A stretch of DNA of 42,156 nucleotides from Pseudorhodobacter wandonensis. GTDB lineage: Bacteria > Pseudomonadota > Alphaproteobacteria > Rhodobacterales > Rhodobacteraceae. This document shows, one piece after another, positions 8,763 to 17,022 of the stretch. A model generated the notes under the pieces. The model saw only the letters and a program-made list of their open reading frames with translations, had not been told where the DNA came from and did no database searches. Both the position numbers and the translations under genes were made by a program. Where the stretch lies: positions 1 to 42,156 of the forward strand of contig NZ_LGHT01000039.1 in assembly GCF_001202035.1 (NCBI RefSeq). The letters run 5' to 3'. The stretch's first letter is position 1. Each line of letters starts with the position of its first letter.

Positions 8763-9416
8763 CTAGAGGTCTGCGAGGATGCGGTCATAAGCTGCCATCA
8801 CGCGTGTGATGTGATTGCGGGTCTCAGTATAGGGCGGCACACCGCCATATTTGCGCACGGCCTGTGGCCCGGCATTATAGGCGGCGAGAGCCAGCGTGAG
8901 GCTGTCAAAACTGTCCATTTGCTCGAGCAAATAGCGGGCACCACCATCGAGGTTTTCCAGCGGGTCAGATGCATTGACGCGTAAATACTTGGCGGTGTCT
9001 GGCATGAGTTGCGCAAGGCCTTGCGCCCCGACTCGGCTAACCGCACGTTGGGTGTAATTGCTCTCGACCTTGATCATCGCTTGAAAAAACGCCGCCCATT
9101 GCTTTGGGCTGAGATCCAATCGCGCAAGCGCCGGGTGATCTTGATACCGTGTTGCGATCAATCGGATCGACGGCAAGACGGCCGTCGGTGCCGCAACGCT
9201 CCGAGAGCCGAGCGCGGCAGTGGCGCCAAGACCACCCGCCTTCTCGTCTCGGGATCTTTCCACTGGTTTTTTCTTGGCCGGAACAATCAGATGCCCCTGC
9301 CCGTCATAGCGCAGAACTACGGCGTCATAGGAGGCGAGCTGCACATCGCCCCCCTGCCCTGCTTTATTCCAGCGGATCACGTCCGCCTGGGCGGCTCCGC
9401 ATACCGGTGCGGACAT
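8763..9416 (-). CDS. virB1: VirB1-like lytic transglycosylase
   Basis: A soluble lytic transglycosylase domain of the VirB1 type, which opens peptidoglycan for the secretion channel. Visible motifs are MIKVESNY (catalytic Glu), GAQGLAQLMPDTAKYL, LDGGARYLLEQM and [18 protein letters not shown]. The start is uncertain. The ATG at 9416 gives 217 residues but only a short leader. In the same frame, the residues just upstream (ISTCLLSLAMSAPVCGAAQA) look like a better signal peptide and would need a start inside the neighbouring gene, for example at 9551. No good ribosome binding site marks either choice. It is the first classical virB gene of the operon. Confidence 0.85.
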   Translation of the reverse strand: MSAPVCGAAQADVIRWNKAGQGGDVQLASYDAVVLRYDGQGHLIVPAKKKPVERSRDEKAGGLGATAALGSRSVAAPTAVLPSIRLIATRYQDHPALARLDLSPKQWAAFFQAMIKVESNYTQRAVSRVGAQGLAQLMPDTAKYLRVNASDPLENLDGGARYLLEQMDSFDSLTLALAAYNAGPQAVRKYGGVPPYTETRNHITRVMAAYDRILADL

Positions 9417-9702
9417 CGCCAGCGATAAAAGGCACGTCGAGATGATCGAGATTGAGTTTGCCGAACGCCAGCCCGAAGAGGCCGATTGACGAATTGACGA
9501 TCCGCTCTCTGGCAAGGGCAGTGACCAGCATAAAACGCTCGCCACTCGCATTGACGACGTAAAACAGCCATTCGCCCGAGAAGCGTTCATCGGGGTTTGG
9601 CGCAGTGACACACTCGATCTCAACTGTCGCTCCGTCCTTGGCGGCCAGGCTGCGGAAATCCCGCTCCAGTAAAACTGGTATTGCACGCCGTTTCATAGTC
9701 AT
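9364..9702 (-). CDS. Small conserved-looking protein at the head of the virB operon, function unknown
   Basis: The 112-residue product (MTMKRRAIPVLLERDFRSL) has no signal peptide or membrane segment, and I recognise no family. The ATG at 9702 has a good ribosome binding site (GAGGGG, five bases away). Codon use looks natural throughout, which is why I prefer this frame over the overlapping upstream part of the transglycosylase frame. It is probably the first gene of the transcript and could be a regulator or cytoplasmic accessory protein, but nothing in the sequence shows this. Confidence 0.65.
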   Translation of the reverse strand: MTMKRRAIPVLLERDFRSLAAKDGATVEIECVTAPNPDERFSGEWLFYVVNASGERFMLVTALARERIVNSSIGLFGLAFGKLNLDHLDVPFIAGDVRTGMRSRPGGRDPLE

Positions 9703-9774
9703 GGGGTCCCCTCGGATGGTTCTGTTGGGGTCGTTGTAACGCAGATTTCTCCGTGCAGCGATGCCTAACAGAAT

Positions 9775-9803
9775 TTATGTTGCATTCAATACAAAAATGA
9801 CAA
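9775..9803 (-). promoter_or_regulatory. Candidate sigma70-type promoter of the virB operon
   Basis: On the minus strand TTGTCA (9803-9798) is followed, after 17 bases, by ACATAA (9780-9775). It lies about 70 bases upstream of the first gene of the secretion operon, in an AT-rich divergent intergenic region. Identified by eye only. Confidence 0.35.
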
Positions 9804-9961
9804 ACACACCAATTTAAGTTGAAGTGAAGATCGCCGATCCAGTCGTTCTTGATTGGAAACCGCGCCTTCAATGTTGCCATGCGAGGCGGTGGACCTGTTT
9901 CAAAGATGTGCTGGAATTTATGAGTAGCCAAGAAAATGTGGGTTTTGAGACGACAGTGTTT

Positions 9962-10285
9962 ATGGGTTCACGCGCGTTGAGGCCCAGATTTTCGCGCATC
10001 CGCGCTGCATTAGGGATTGCTGGCACTTGCCTTGGTTTGGCGAGCCGTGCGGCCTTCGCACAACCTGAAGTGATTCGCTGCCTTGCCCCTGCGGTGCCTA
10101 TCACGGCTTTGCCGGATGCTGTTCTTGCCGAATACCGCGCAGAAATCAGCGCCGAGTTCGAGGCCTATTTCTCAGCGGTGAGCGACTACATCGCCTGCCA
10201 TGACGGTGAGCGTGCCCGTGTTCTGGCCGAGGCGAATGCGGCCACGGCCTCTTACGCTACGTTTCTTCAAACCCCCTCAAACTGA
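9962..10285 (+). CDS. Small secreted protein divergent from the virB operon, function unknown
   Basis: From the ATG at 9962 the product has 107 residues, with a signal peptide (RIRAALGIAGTCLGLASRAA, cleavage near AFAQ). The mature domain is short and helical, with two cysteines (VIRCLAP and YIACHD). Earlier in-frame ATGs at 9824 and 9920 exist. I prefer 9962 because the signal peptide starts there, although a leader from 9920 is possible. It is followed after 12 bases by a second secreted protein, so the two are probably cotranscribed. No family is recognised. Its position next to the virB operon suggests a conjugation-associated role. Confidence 0.6.
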   Translation: MGSRALRPRFSRIRAALGIAGTCLGLASRAAFAQPEVIRCLAPAVPITALPDAVLAEYRAEISAEFEAYFSAVSDYIACHDGERARVLAEANAATASYATFLQTPSN

Positions 10286-10297
10286 AAAGGACAATTC

Positions 10298-10936
10298 GTG
10301 AAGCCGCTTCTCCCTGCCCTATTGCTAAGCCTTGGATTTTCTACTGCCGCTGTGCAGCCCGCCGCCGCTTACCCAGTCGATTGCGCCATTCTCTTGTGTT
10401 TGGCGGGCGGGTGGCCCGGCTCCGCCGAATGTACCCATGCGCGTGCGGTCTTTATCCGCCGCATTACACCTTGGCCTATAGAGCCGCCGCTCCAAATTTG
10501 GAATTGCCCGATGCGGGTGCGTTTTCCAAAACCGACAGATTTGGAACGGCTATTTGATATTCGCGGTAATGCGCCAAAGCCAGAATGGTCCTGGCTACCC
10601 CCAACCAGAGAGGGTCCTGTGCAGCGCGTTGTCAATCAGGCCGATGTCGACATCTCTGATCCCGCCTTTGATTTTGTTCGCTCCATCAGGGTTTTTGAAA
10701 TCACCTATCAGATGGATCAAAGCGACGGCAGCAGTTGCACCACTTGGTCGAGTGTCTTCGAGGGCAGTTACAATGCTCAGGGGGGATACAGCCGCAGGCC
10801 CAGCACGCCGTCCTCTGTTCCACCGGCCTCAGCGTTTCGCGAGCCCCAAGAATGCGGCCGTTATTCCTACCGATCCGTCTTTGTCGAATGGCGGGATTAC
10901 CAAGGCAGCTACGGCTCAGAGGAGGTTCACTACTAG
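10298..10936 (+). CDS. Secreted protein of a type often found beside conjugation genes, function unknown
   Basis: 212 residues from a GTG start at 10298, which has AAAAGG eight bases upstream. A signal peptide (LLPALLLSLGFSTAAVQPAA) leads into a segment rich in Cys and Pro (YPVDCAILLCLAGGWPGSAE and RITPWPIEPPLQIWNCPMRV). I recall similar proteins beside VirB regions in Rhizobiales and Rhodobacterales, annotated only as hypothetical. Disulfide-stabilised periplasmic or surface location is likely; the function is unknown. Confidence 0.75.
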   Translation: MKPLLPALLLSLGFSTAAVQPAAAYPVDCAILLCLAGGWPGSAECTHARAVFIRRITPWPIEPPLQIWNCPMRVRFPKPTDLERLFDIRGNAPKPEWSWLPPTREGPVQRVVNQADVDISDPAFDFVRSIRVFEITYQMDQSDGSSCTTWSSVFEGSYNAQGGYSRRPSTPSSVPPASAFREPQECGRYSYRSVFVEWRDYQGSYGSEEVHY

Positions 10937-11155
10937 GCGCTGCGCCCAGCAAGTCCAAAGCCATTTCAGAGCGCGAGTCGATCTCACCCCCAGAAACCAA
11001 AACGACGCCAGACCATAGGTCCGACGCCGGTTCAGAAATGCTTTGCACTGCTTTTCTAACCGAGCATTCAGGCCCGTTCAATTCCCAGAACTGTTTGGGG
11101 AACAAAAATATTTTGCCCAATGGTTCGGCGTCATTCCCAAAAAAGGATGACAACA

Positions 11156-11995
11156 ATGGAACTCACAACCGGCGCAATCCTTCGCCGCATCACTGAGACC
11201 GATCTTTCGGTCTCCGCCCACAAGCTTGCCACGATCATTCTAGACGGCATTGCTTGGAAAGATGGCTACAATGGCCTGCCGCGCGGAACGGCGGCCTTTA
11301 CGCTGGCATCACTGGCTGAGCGCATGGGGATTTCGCGTCAGTACCTGTCCAATTTGCTCGGTGAGCTTGCCGCCTCTGGGCTTCGCTTGGAACGGCGCAA
11401 ACCGCACGGCAAATATGCGCCGTGGCTGTTTCGGTTTGGCGAGAGAATACAAAGCAGATCACAGGACGTGGTGTCATCAGGCGGCGACACATCACTCTTT
11501 AGAGAAAACTCTCACAAAACTATATTTGCAGGAAAGATAGATATCGGGGAAACGCAAAGTGTATTTCTGACCCGTTGGGTCGGGCTGATCAAGGCAGCTA
11601 AAACCGCCCTGCCCTGCTGGAATGTTGATACGCAGGTGATATGGGATCGGTTCATTGCGTTCAATCGTCAGCGCGGAAATGTGAGCGTACCAGCGGGGTA
11701 CTTGTTGGGGTTTATGCGGCGGTGGCGGAACGCACCAAAGGCTGTGCAGCAAGAGGTGACGGTGCCGGAGAAGGGCGTTCCGGTTGACCCGGTACAGGCT
11801 GAGCTTGCGGCGTTGATTGGGGCAGCGCCGGTTAGAAATCGGCAGTTTCACGAGGCGGATCTGAGGCAGGCGATTGGGCAAGCAGCATATGACACCCGCG
11901 TCCACGAAGTCGTAAGGCGTTTCGGCTGCCCGAGGTTCACCGCAACCCTTGCTGTGCATGGGCGAGCGGTCATGGCCGGGGAAATTTTGCGGTGA
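11156..11995 (+). CDS. Winged-helix-like plasmid protein, possible replication or regulatory factor
   Basis: 279 residues from the ATG at 11156, supported by AAGGA eight bases upstream. The ATG at 11147 lies too close to that site. The N-terminal part contains TLASLAERMGISRQYLSNLL (residues about 52-71), a clear helix-turn-helix, followed by a basic wing-like stretch (RLERRKPHGKY). The C-terminal half is not recognised. DNA binding by the N-terminus is well supported. Whether the protein starts replication, regulates transfer or does something else cannot be told. The 219 bases upstream contain short inverted elements (TTCCC ... GGGAA near 11080) but no clear iterons. Confidence 0.6.
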   Translation: MELTTGAILRRITETDLSVSAHKLATIILDGIAWKDGYNGLPRGTAAFTLASLAERMGISRQYLSNLLGELAASGLRLERRKPHGKYAPWLFRFGERIQSRSQDVVSSGGDTSLFRENSHKTIFAGKIDIGETQSVFLTRWVGLIKAAKTALPCWNVDTQVIWDRFIAFNRQRGNVSVPAGYLLGFMRRWRNAPKAVQQEVTVPEKGVPVDPVQAELAALIGAAPVRNRQFHEADLRQAIGQAAYDTRVHEVVRRFGCPRFTATLAVHGRAVMAGEILR

Positions 11996-11996
11996 T

Positions 11997-12019
11997 GTTT
12001 GATAGAGCTCGTATCAAAC
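11997..12019. terminator. Hairpin between two convergent genes, likely bidirectional terminator
   Basis: GTTTGATA (11997-12004) pairs perfectly with TATCAAAC (12012-12019) around a seven-base loop, followed by CTTTTG. It begins two bases after the stop at 11995 and lies downstream of the convergent fic gene. Confidence 0.55.
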
Positions 12020-12088
12020 CTTTTGCGCATCTTCCTTTGAGATGGATCATCTTGCCAATTTTGGCACGTCAGTGCCAACTGCGGGGTT

Positions 12089-13204
12089 CTACATTGGAGC
12101 CCCTCTTGCGCAAAGCCAGTAGCGCGTATGCCGCCGTTCACCGGTTCGTCTGAGCGCACCCTTCTCGACGAGGTCCTGCAGGTCCCGTGTTGCAGTCGCG
12201 CGAGAGGTGCCTGTGATCTTGAGGTAACTCTCGGCGCTGAGCCCGCCTTTGAACCCATCAGGACCTTCACGGAACATCCGTGCGATCGCTTTTTCCTGGC
12301 GATCGTTCAACTGATCGCGATGCCGGTCGTAAAACTGCGCCTTGCTGATGAAAAACCCGACACGGTCGAGCGTGACCTGTTGGGCCTTCAGGACGATCTC
12401 GGCGAACCAGACGAGCCACTCTGTCACGTCCAGCGTCTTTTGATGGAACTCAAGCTGGTCGTAATATGCCTTGCGTTCTTTCTCGATGGTGAAGGCAAGC
12501 GCTATCAGGCTCGGTTGGCCAATGTTCTGCGCCAGTGACTTTTCAGCCAGGGCGCGGCCCAACCGGCCATTGCCATCCTCGAAAGGATGGATACTTTCAA
12601 AGTACAGGTGGCTGAGCCCCGCGCGTGTCAGGCCTCGGAGCGGTATTGCGCCGCCGGGTCCGGTCTTGTTGAACCATCCAACGTAGCGCTCCATTTCGGG
12701 CATGACTTGAACGGAGGGAGGCGCTTCAAAATGGATTGTCGGCCGGTCAATGCGGCCTGAGACGATTTGCATTGCCTCGGAGTGCTGCCGGTACTCGCCA
12801 ATGCTCTCCAACCGGCGATCATGGGACAGAAGCATGTGGTGCCAGCGAAACAGGGTCTCGTGGTCGAGCGGATCCGCAAAACCCGAATAGAGGTCCACCA
12901 TCATTTCAGCCACGCCCTGCTCACGCGGTTTGGTCGGGTAGCTGTCGGGGTCCAGTCCCATCTGGCGGCGTAAAGACGACTGTACGCTCAATCGATCGAG
13001 GATTTCGCCCTCAATGGCACTGGTTTGCATCGCTTCGTCGCTCAGAAGTTCGATGCGCAGTTGCTCGCGATCAGGTTGGCTGACATGATGAACTGCACCG
13101 ACGATCTCGCCGGAGGACAGCAGAAATTTCTGCTCGAACGTCTCCAGAACGGAGGCGTCATACCGGAAATCCGGCCAATCAGGTAATGTCCAGTTCCAGG
13201 GCAT
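12089..13204 (-). CDS. fic: Fic-domain AMP-transferase with C-terminal winged helix
   Basis: Fic enzymes transfer AMP from ATP to target hydroxyl groups. The 371-residue protein has the complete motif HPFEDGNGRLGR (residues 206-217, catalytic His206). It also carries an N-terminal inhibitory helix motif TSAIEGE (61-67), so it should be a class II, self-inhibited Fic. The order is an N-terminal Fic-associated domain, the Fic core (about 115-270) and a C-terminal winged helix (ESYLKITGTSRATATRDLQD, then KGALRR). No separate antitoxin gene is seen, in line with class II. The start ATG at 13204 lies directly after a 9-bp inverted repeat that flanks the ribosome binding site. Possible roles are toxin-like stability function or control of a host target. 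Confidence 0.93.
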   Translation of the reverse strand: MPWNWTLPDWPDFRYDASVLETFEQKFLLSSGEIVGAVHHVSQPDREQLRIELLSDEAMQTSAIEGEILDRLSVQSSLRRQMGLDPDSYPTKPREQGVAEMMVDLYSGFADPLDHETLFRWHHMLLSHDRRLESIGEYRQHSEAMQIVSGRIDRPTIHFEAPPSVQVMPEMERYVGWFNKTGPGGAIPLRGLTRAGLSHLYFESIHPFEDGNGRLGRALAEKSLAQNIGQPSLIALAFTIEKERKAYYDQLEFHQKTLDVTEWLVWFAEIVLKAQQVTLDRVGFFISKAQFYDRHRDQLNDRQEKAIARMFREGPDGFKGGLSAESYLKITGTSRATATRDLQDLVEKGALRRTGERRHTRYWLCARGAPM

Positions 13205-13232
13205 GAGTTATAAGCATCCTTTCTATAACTCA
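13204..13232. promoter_or_regulatory. Inverted repeat flanking the fic ribosome binding site
   Basis: TGAGTTATA (13204-13212) and TATAACTCA (13224-13232) are perfect 9-bp arms around 11 bases. In the fic message the spacer contains GAAAGGA, the only ribosome-binding-like sequence. The repeat could be an operator for the winged helix of Fic itself or an RNA hairpin that presents or hides the binding site. Confidence 0.6.
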
Positions 13233-13391
13233 CATATAGACCATTTTTGATGCATAGAAGTCAATGCTATCGCTCAGTTGCGGCGTGTGGCGCGCTCCCT
13301 GCCAAGGTCGAAACCGGCTTCGGCGTTAGACGTTCTCAAGTGACAGCAGTTTGCTGCGCTCGCTGCGTAATTGTCGAAAAACTGGACGCTC

Positions 13392-13583
13392 TCAAGCTAC
13401 CCCGAGGTTTACGACGTAACCTTCTGCAGCGCCAATATCGAGCGACGCCAGCTTTGCTGGTAAGCCGCAAATAGTTTTCTTGGTGCGGGCCACACCCAGA
13501 TCACTGACTATGTTTCCATGGAGCGTACGCGACAGAACATCAACTCGCCTAAGCTCGCGCTCGCTCATCATGACCCATCCCAT
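13392..13583 (-). pseudogene. Remnant of an IS1202/ISNCY-like transposase N-terminus
   Basis: The reading frame starts MGWVMMSERELRRVDVLSRT, which resembles the N-terminus of IS1202-type (ISNCY) transposases. It then becomes unrelated sequence and stops at 63 residues, against the 400 or more of an intact transposase. It sits directly left of two terminal-type repeats (13624-13664). The stretch 13233-13391 to its left shows no gene I can support. Family assignment rests on memory of the N-terminal motif. Confidence 0.5.
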
Positions 13584-13623
13584 GTGTATCCTCCAACGCG
13601 CCGAGATGGCGACACAGGGAGGG

Positions 13624-13664
13624 TGACACTTTAACTTTGCTCACAGGGGACATTCTAACTTTGC
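13624..13664. repeat. Two 17-bp direct repeats, probable insertion-sequence end
   Basis: TGACACTTTAACTTTGC (13624-13640) and GGACATTCTAACTTTGC (13648-13664) match at 14 of 17 positions. They lie just upstream of the transposase remnant, where the end of such an element should be. Confidence 0.55.
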
Positions 13665-13680
13665 GCCGACAAAGCCCAAC

Positions 13681-13873
13681 CCTATAATAAAGGTTATGTA
13701 ATATATTGATTTTATTTGATAATCGTTCCTTCCATAAATTTGGCCGTGAAGCATAATCGGCCCCGAAGGCATTCAGCCCGGCCTGACCGCCGCCAAGGGT
13801 CGCCAAAAGTGACCGCAAGGCTTTGAGATTGACGTTGAAAACTGTGGAACTGCGCGGGTTACGCGACAGCACC
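13681..13873 (-). pseudogene. 193-bp fossil of a second virB4-virB7 junction
   Basis: This segment aligns without gaps to 5791-5983, the last 49 codons of virB4 plus the start of the VirB7-like gene, at about 80 percent identity (38 mismatches by hand count). The translated VirB4 end is conserved (RNPRSSTVFNVNLKALRSLL against RNPRSSTVLNVDLKALGPLL), with its stop in place. In the lipoprotein part the start codon is changed from ATG to ATA. The fragment ends exactly where cusA begins and, on the other side, 16 bases past the insertion-sequence end. Divergence at this level points to a related but different plasmid system, not a recent tandem duplication. Confidence 0.85.
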
Positions 13874-16800
13874 TACCGGGCAGTCTGCTCAAACGGAAAA
13901 TCTGATGCCGCGCTCGTTCTTTTCAGACCCCAGCCTTTGATGATGCCATAGACGGCGGGAATGACGATCAGAGTAAGCAAGGTTGACGATACCATTCCGC
14001 CGATCATCGGCACGGCGATGCGTTGCATGATTTCCGATCCTGTGCCATGCGCCCAGAGGATCGGCATCAGGCCCGCCATTATCGCGACCACAGTCATCAT
14101 TTTGGGCCGTACACGGTCCACCGCACCGACCATGATTGCCGCGTAGAGCTCGTCGCGGGTCAAATCGCGGCCTTTGCACCGTTCGCGTGCCTCGGTCAGT
14201 GCCTGATCGAGGTATATCAACATAATCACCCCGGTCTCTGCCGCCACGCCAGCCAGCGCGATAAAGCCTACTGCCACCGCAACCGACATATTGAAGCCCA
14301 TGAACCACATCAGCCAGATGCCTCCGACCAGTGCAAAGGGCAATGACAGCATGACGATCAGGGTTTCCGTCAGGCGGCGGAAGTTGAGGAAGAGGAGCAA
14401 AAAGATCAGCGCCAGCGTCAGCGGCACCACAATGGCAAGCCGTTCTTTGGCGCGTTCGAGGTATTCGAACTGCCCGCTCCAGCCCAGCGAATAGCCTTGC
14501 GGCAAGGTTACAGATGCGGCCACAGCCGCCTGCGCTTCTTCAACAAAGCCGCCCAAATCACGGCCCGCAATATCAACGAAGATATAGACCGCCAACTGTC
14601 CGTTTTCGGTGCGGATCGAGGTGGCCCCACGTGTGCGCTCAATTTTTGCCACATCGCCCAAGGGAATGGTGCCGCCGCCAGGCAGCGCCACTTGAACCTC
14701 GCGCCCGATCGCTTCCGGGTCTGACCGCAGGGCCGCCGGATAGCGGACGGCGACATCATACCGCTCGCGCCCCTCGACCGTTTGGGTGATCGCTTGGGCC
14801 CCGAGTGCCATGCCGATCACGTCTTGTACATCCTGCACAGACAAGCCGTATCGACCAAGAGCGGCGCGGTCAGGGGTGATATCAAGATAGTAACCGCCGA
14901 TCACCCGTTCGGCATAGGCGCTGGTTGTGCCGGGAACCGTGCGCAACACAGCCTCGACCTCACGCGCGACCTTTTCCATCTCGGTCAGGCTGGTGCCATA
15001 GACCTTGATGCCCACAGGGGTGCGGATACCGGTGGACAGCATGTCGATGCGCGCGCGGATTGGCATGGTCCACGCATTCGACACGCCGGGAAATTGCAGT
15101 GCCGCGTCCATTTCTTGCCGCAGGCTTTCGGTGGTGACACCGGGGCGCCATTCGGCCTCGGGGCGCAGTTGAATGATAGTTTCGAACATTTCTGTCGGTG
15201 CGGGGTCGGTGGCAGTCAAAGCGCGGCCTGCCTTGCCGAACACCGTCAATACTTCGGGGAAGGTCTTGATGATACGGTCTTGCGTCTGCATCAATTCGGC
15301 AGCTTTTGTGACCGATAGCCCCGGCAGGGTGGTCGGCATATACATCAGCGTGCCCTCATTGAGCACCGGCATGAATTCGGACCCTAGCTGGCGCGCAGGC
15401 CAGATGGTGGCGACAAGTGCCGCGAGGGCCACGATAATCGTTAGGCTTTTAGCCTTCAGAACGGCTTGAATCACTGGACGGTAAATCGCGATCAAGGCCC
15501 GGTTTACAGGGTTTTTGTGTTCCGGGATGATCCGGCCCCGCACGAACACCACCATCAACGCTGGCACCAGCGTTACCGACAGGAACGCCGCTGCAGCCAT
15601 AGCAAACGTCTTGGTATAGGCAAGCGGGCCGAACATGCGGCCTTCTTGCCCTTCCAGCGAAAAGATTGGCAAGAACGACACGGTGATGATCAAAAGGCTG
15701 AAGAAAAGCGCAGGACCGACTTCGGTAGCCGCCTCGACCAACACCTCGGTGCGGGGCTTGTCAGGGGCGGCGCGTTCCAAGTGTTTATGCGCGTTTTCGA
15801 TCATCACGATGGCCGCATCGATCATCGCACCGATGGCAATGGCGATGCCGCCAAGGCTCATTATGTTCGCGCCAATCCCAAGGAATTTCATCGCAGTGAA
15901 GGCCATCAGCAACCCAACCGGCAGCATGATGATCGCCACCAAGGCAGAGCGAAAATGAAGCAAAAACACGATGGTCACGAACGCGACGACTAGGCTCTCT
16001 TCCAGTAGCGTCGTCTTTAGCGTCTCGATGGCTGACAGGATCAAATTTGAACGGTCATAGACCGGTACGATCTCTACCCCTTCGGGCAGGCTTTGGGCGA
16101 CCACGTCCAACTCGGCCTTGGCGTTCTCGATCACATCCAGCGCATTGGCCCCGACCCGTTGCAACACGATGCCACTTGCCACCTCGCCCTCGCCGTTCAA
16201 CTCGGCGATGCCGCGGCGTTCATTCGGAACGATTTCGATTCGCGCCACGTCTTTTAGGCTGATAGGCACGCCGCCGATGCTGCGCAGGGTGATGTTGCCA
16301 ATATCTTCGGTTCCCGAAAGATAACCGCGGCCCCGCACCATGAATTCGAATTCGGCCAGCTCTACCGTGCGCCCACCGGTATCCATATTGCTTTCAGAAA
16401 TAGCCGTGCCGATGTCGGACAACGTAATTCCTTGCGCCCGCATCCGCACGGGATCGACTGTCACCGAGTATTGCTTAACGAAACCACCAACGCTCGCAAC
16501 CTCGGAAACGCCTTCGGCCCGACTTACGCCAAAGCGCACGACCCAATCTTGCAAGGATCGCAATTCTGCCAGTGACAAGTTTTCGCCTGTGATTGCATAT
16601 TGGTAGACCCAGCCCACACCCGTGGCATCGGGGCCAAGAGCGGGCGTTACCCCGTCAGGCAGGCGGGCCGCAGCGGCGTTGAGGTATTCCAAAACGCGGG
16701 ATCGTGCCCAATAGGGGTCAACGCCGTCCTCGAAAATGATGTAAACGAACGAGATACCAAAGAATGAAAACCCCCGCACCACGCGTGATCGTGGCACCGT

Positions 16801-17022
16801 CAGCATGGCCGAGGTCAGCGGATAGGTCACCTGATCTTCGACCACTTGCGGGGCCTGACCCGGATAGTTGGTCAGCACGATCACCTGCACATCCGACAGA
16901 TCGGGGATGGCGTCGATTGGCAACGTGCGCAGCGACCAAACCCCGGCCGCGACAATCAAGGCGGTGGCAAAGAACACGAGCACCAGATTGCGGGCCGACC
17001 ATGTGATGATACGCGCGATCAT
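13873..17022 (-). CDS. cusA: CusA-type RND copper/silver efflux pump
   Basis: Heavy-metal RND transporter that exports Cu(I)/Ag(I) from periplasm and cytoplasm with CusB and an outer-membrane channel. It has 1049 residues, normal length. Twelve membrane segments are in the usual arrangement. TM4 carries the proton-relay Asp in IAIGAMIDAAIVMIENAH. The porter domain has Met at EMFETIIQL and RIDMLSTGI, both typical of the copper/silver branch. Where I expect RYGM in the next subdomain this protein has RYGL, which may affect the metal path. The start ATG at 17022 overlaps the cusB stop. No outer-membrane partner (CusC) is in the window. Its last codon abuts the virB4 fossil, so the right end of the metal island is a recombination joint. 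Confidence 0.93.
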   Translation of the reverse strand: MIARIITWSARNLVLVFFATALIVAAGVWSLRTLPIDAIPDLSDVQVIVLTNYPGQAPQVVEDQVTYPLTSAMLTVPRSRVVRGFSFFGISFVYIIFEDGVDPYWARSRVLEYLNAAAARLPDGVTPALGPDATGVGWVYQYAITGENLSLAELRSLQDWVVRFGVSRAEGVSEVASVGGFVKQYSVTVDPVRMRAQGITLSDIGTAISESNMDTGGRTVELAEFEFMVRGRGYLSGTEDIGNITLRSIGGVPISLKDVARIEIVPNERRGIAELNGEGEVASGIVLQRVGANALDVIENAKAELDVVAQSLPEGVEIVPVYDRSNLILSAIETLKTTLLEESLVVAFVTIVFLLHFRSALVAIIMLPVGLLMAFTAMKFLGIGANIMSLGGIAIAIGAMIDAAIVMIENAHKHLERAAPDKPRTEVLVEAATEVGPALFFSLLIITVSFLPIFSLEGQEGRMFGPLAYTKTFAMAAAAFLSVTLVPALMVVFVRGRIIPEHKNPVNRALIAIYRPVIQAVLKAKSLTIIVALAALVATIWPARQLGSEFMPVLNEGTLMYMPTTLPGLSVTKAAELMQTQDRIIKTFPEVLTVFGKAGRALTATDPAPTEMFETIIQLRPEAEWRPGVTTESLRQEMDAALQFPGVSNAWTMPIRARIDMLSTGIRTPVGIKVYGTSLTEMEKVAREVEAVLRTVPGTTSAYAERVIGGYYLDITPDRAALGRYGLSVQDVQDVIGMALGAQAITQTVEGRERYDVAVRYPAALRSDPEAIGREVQVALPGGGTIPLGDVAKIERTRGATSIRTENGQLAVYIFVDIAGRDLGGFVEEAQAAVAASVTLPQGYSLGWSGQFEYLERAKERLAIVVPLTLALIFLLLFLNFRRLTETLIVMLSLPFALVGGIWLMWFMGFNMSVAVAVGFIALAGVAAETGVIMLIYLDQALTEARERCKGRDLTRDELYAAIMVGAVDRVRPKMMTVVAIMAGLMPILWAHGTGSEIMQRIAVPMIGGMVSSTLLTLIVIPAVYGIIKGWGLKRTSAASDFPFEQTAR

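Noticed and set aside
13247-13474. 75-codon plus-strand frame beside fic
   Set aside because: No domain, leader or binding site; it lies in insertion-sequence scar sequence.
13624-13664. Short spaced repeats as a possible CRISPR or iteron array
   Set aside because: Only two copies, next to a transposase remnant; better explained as an insertion-sequence end.
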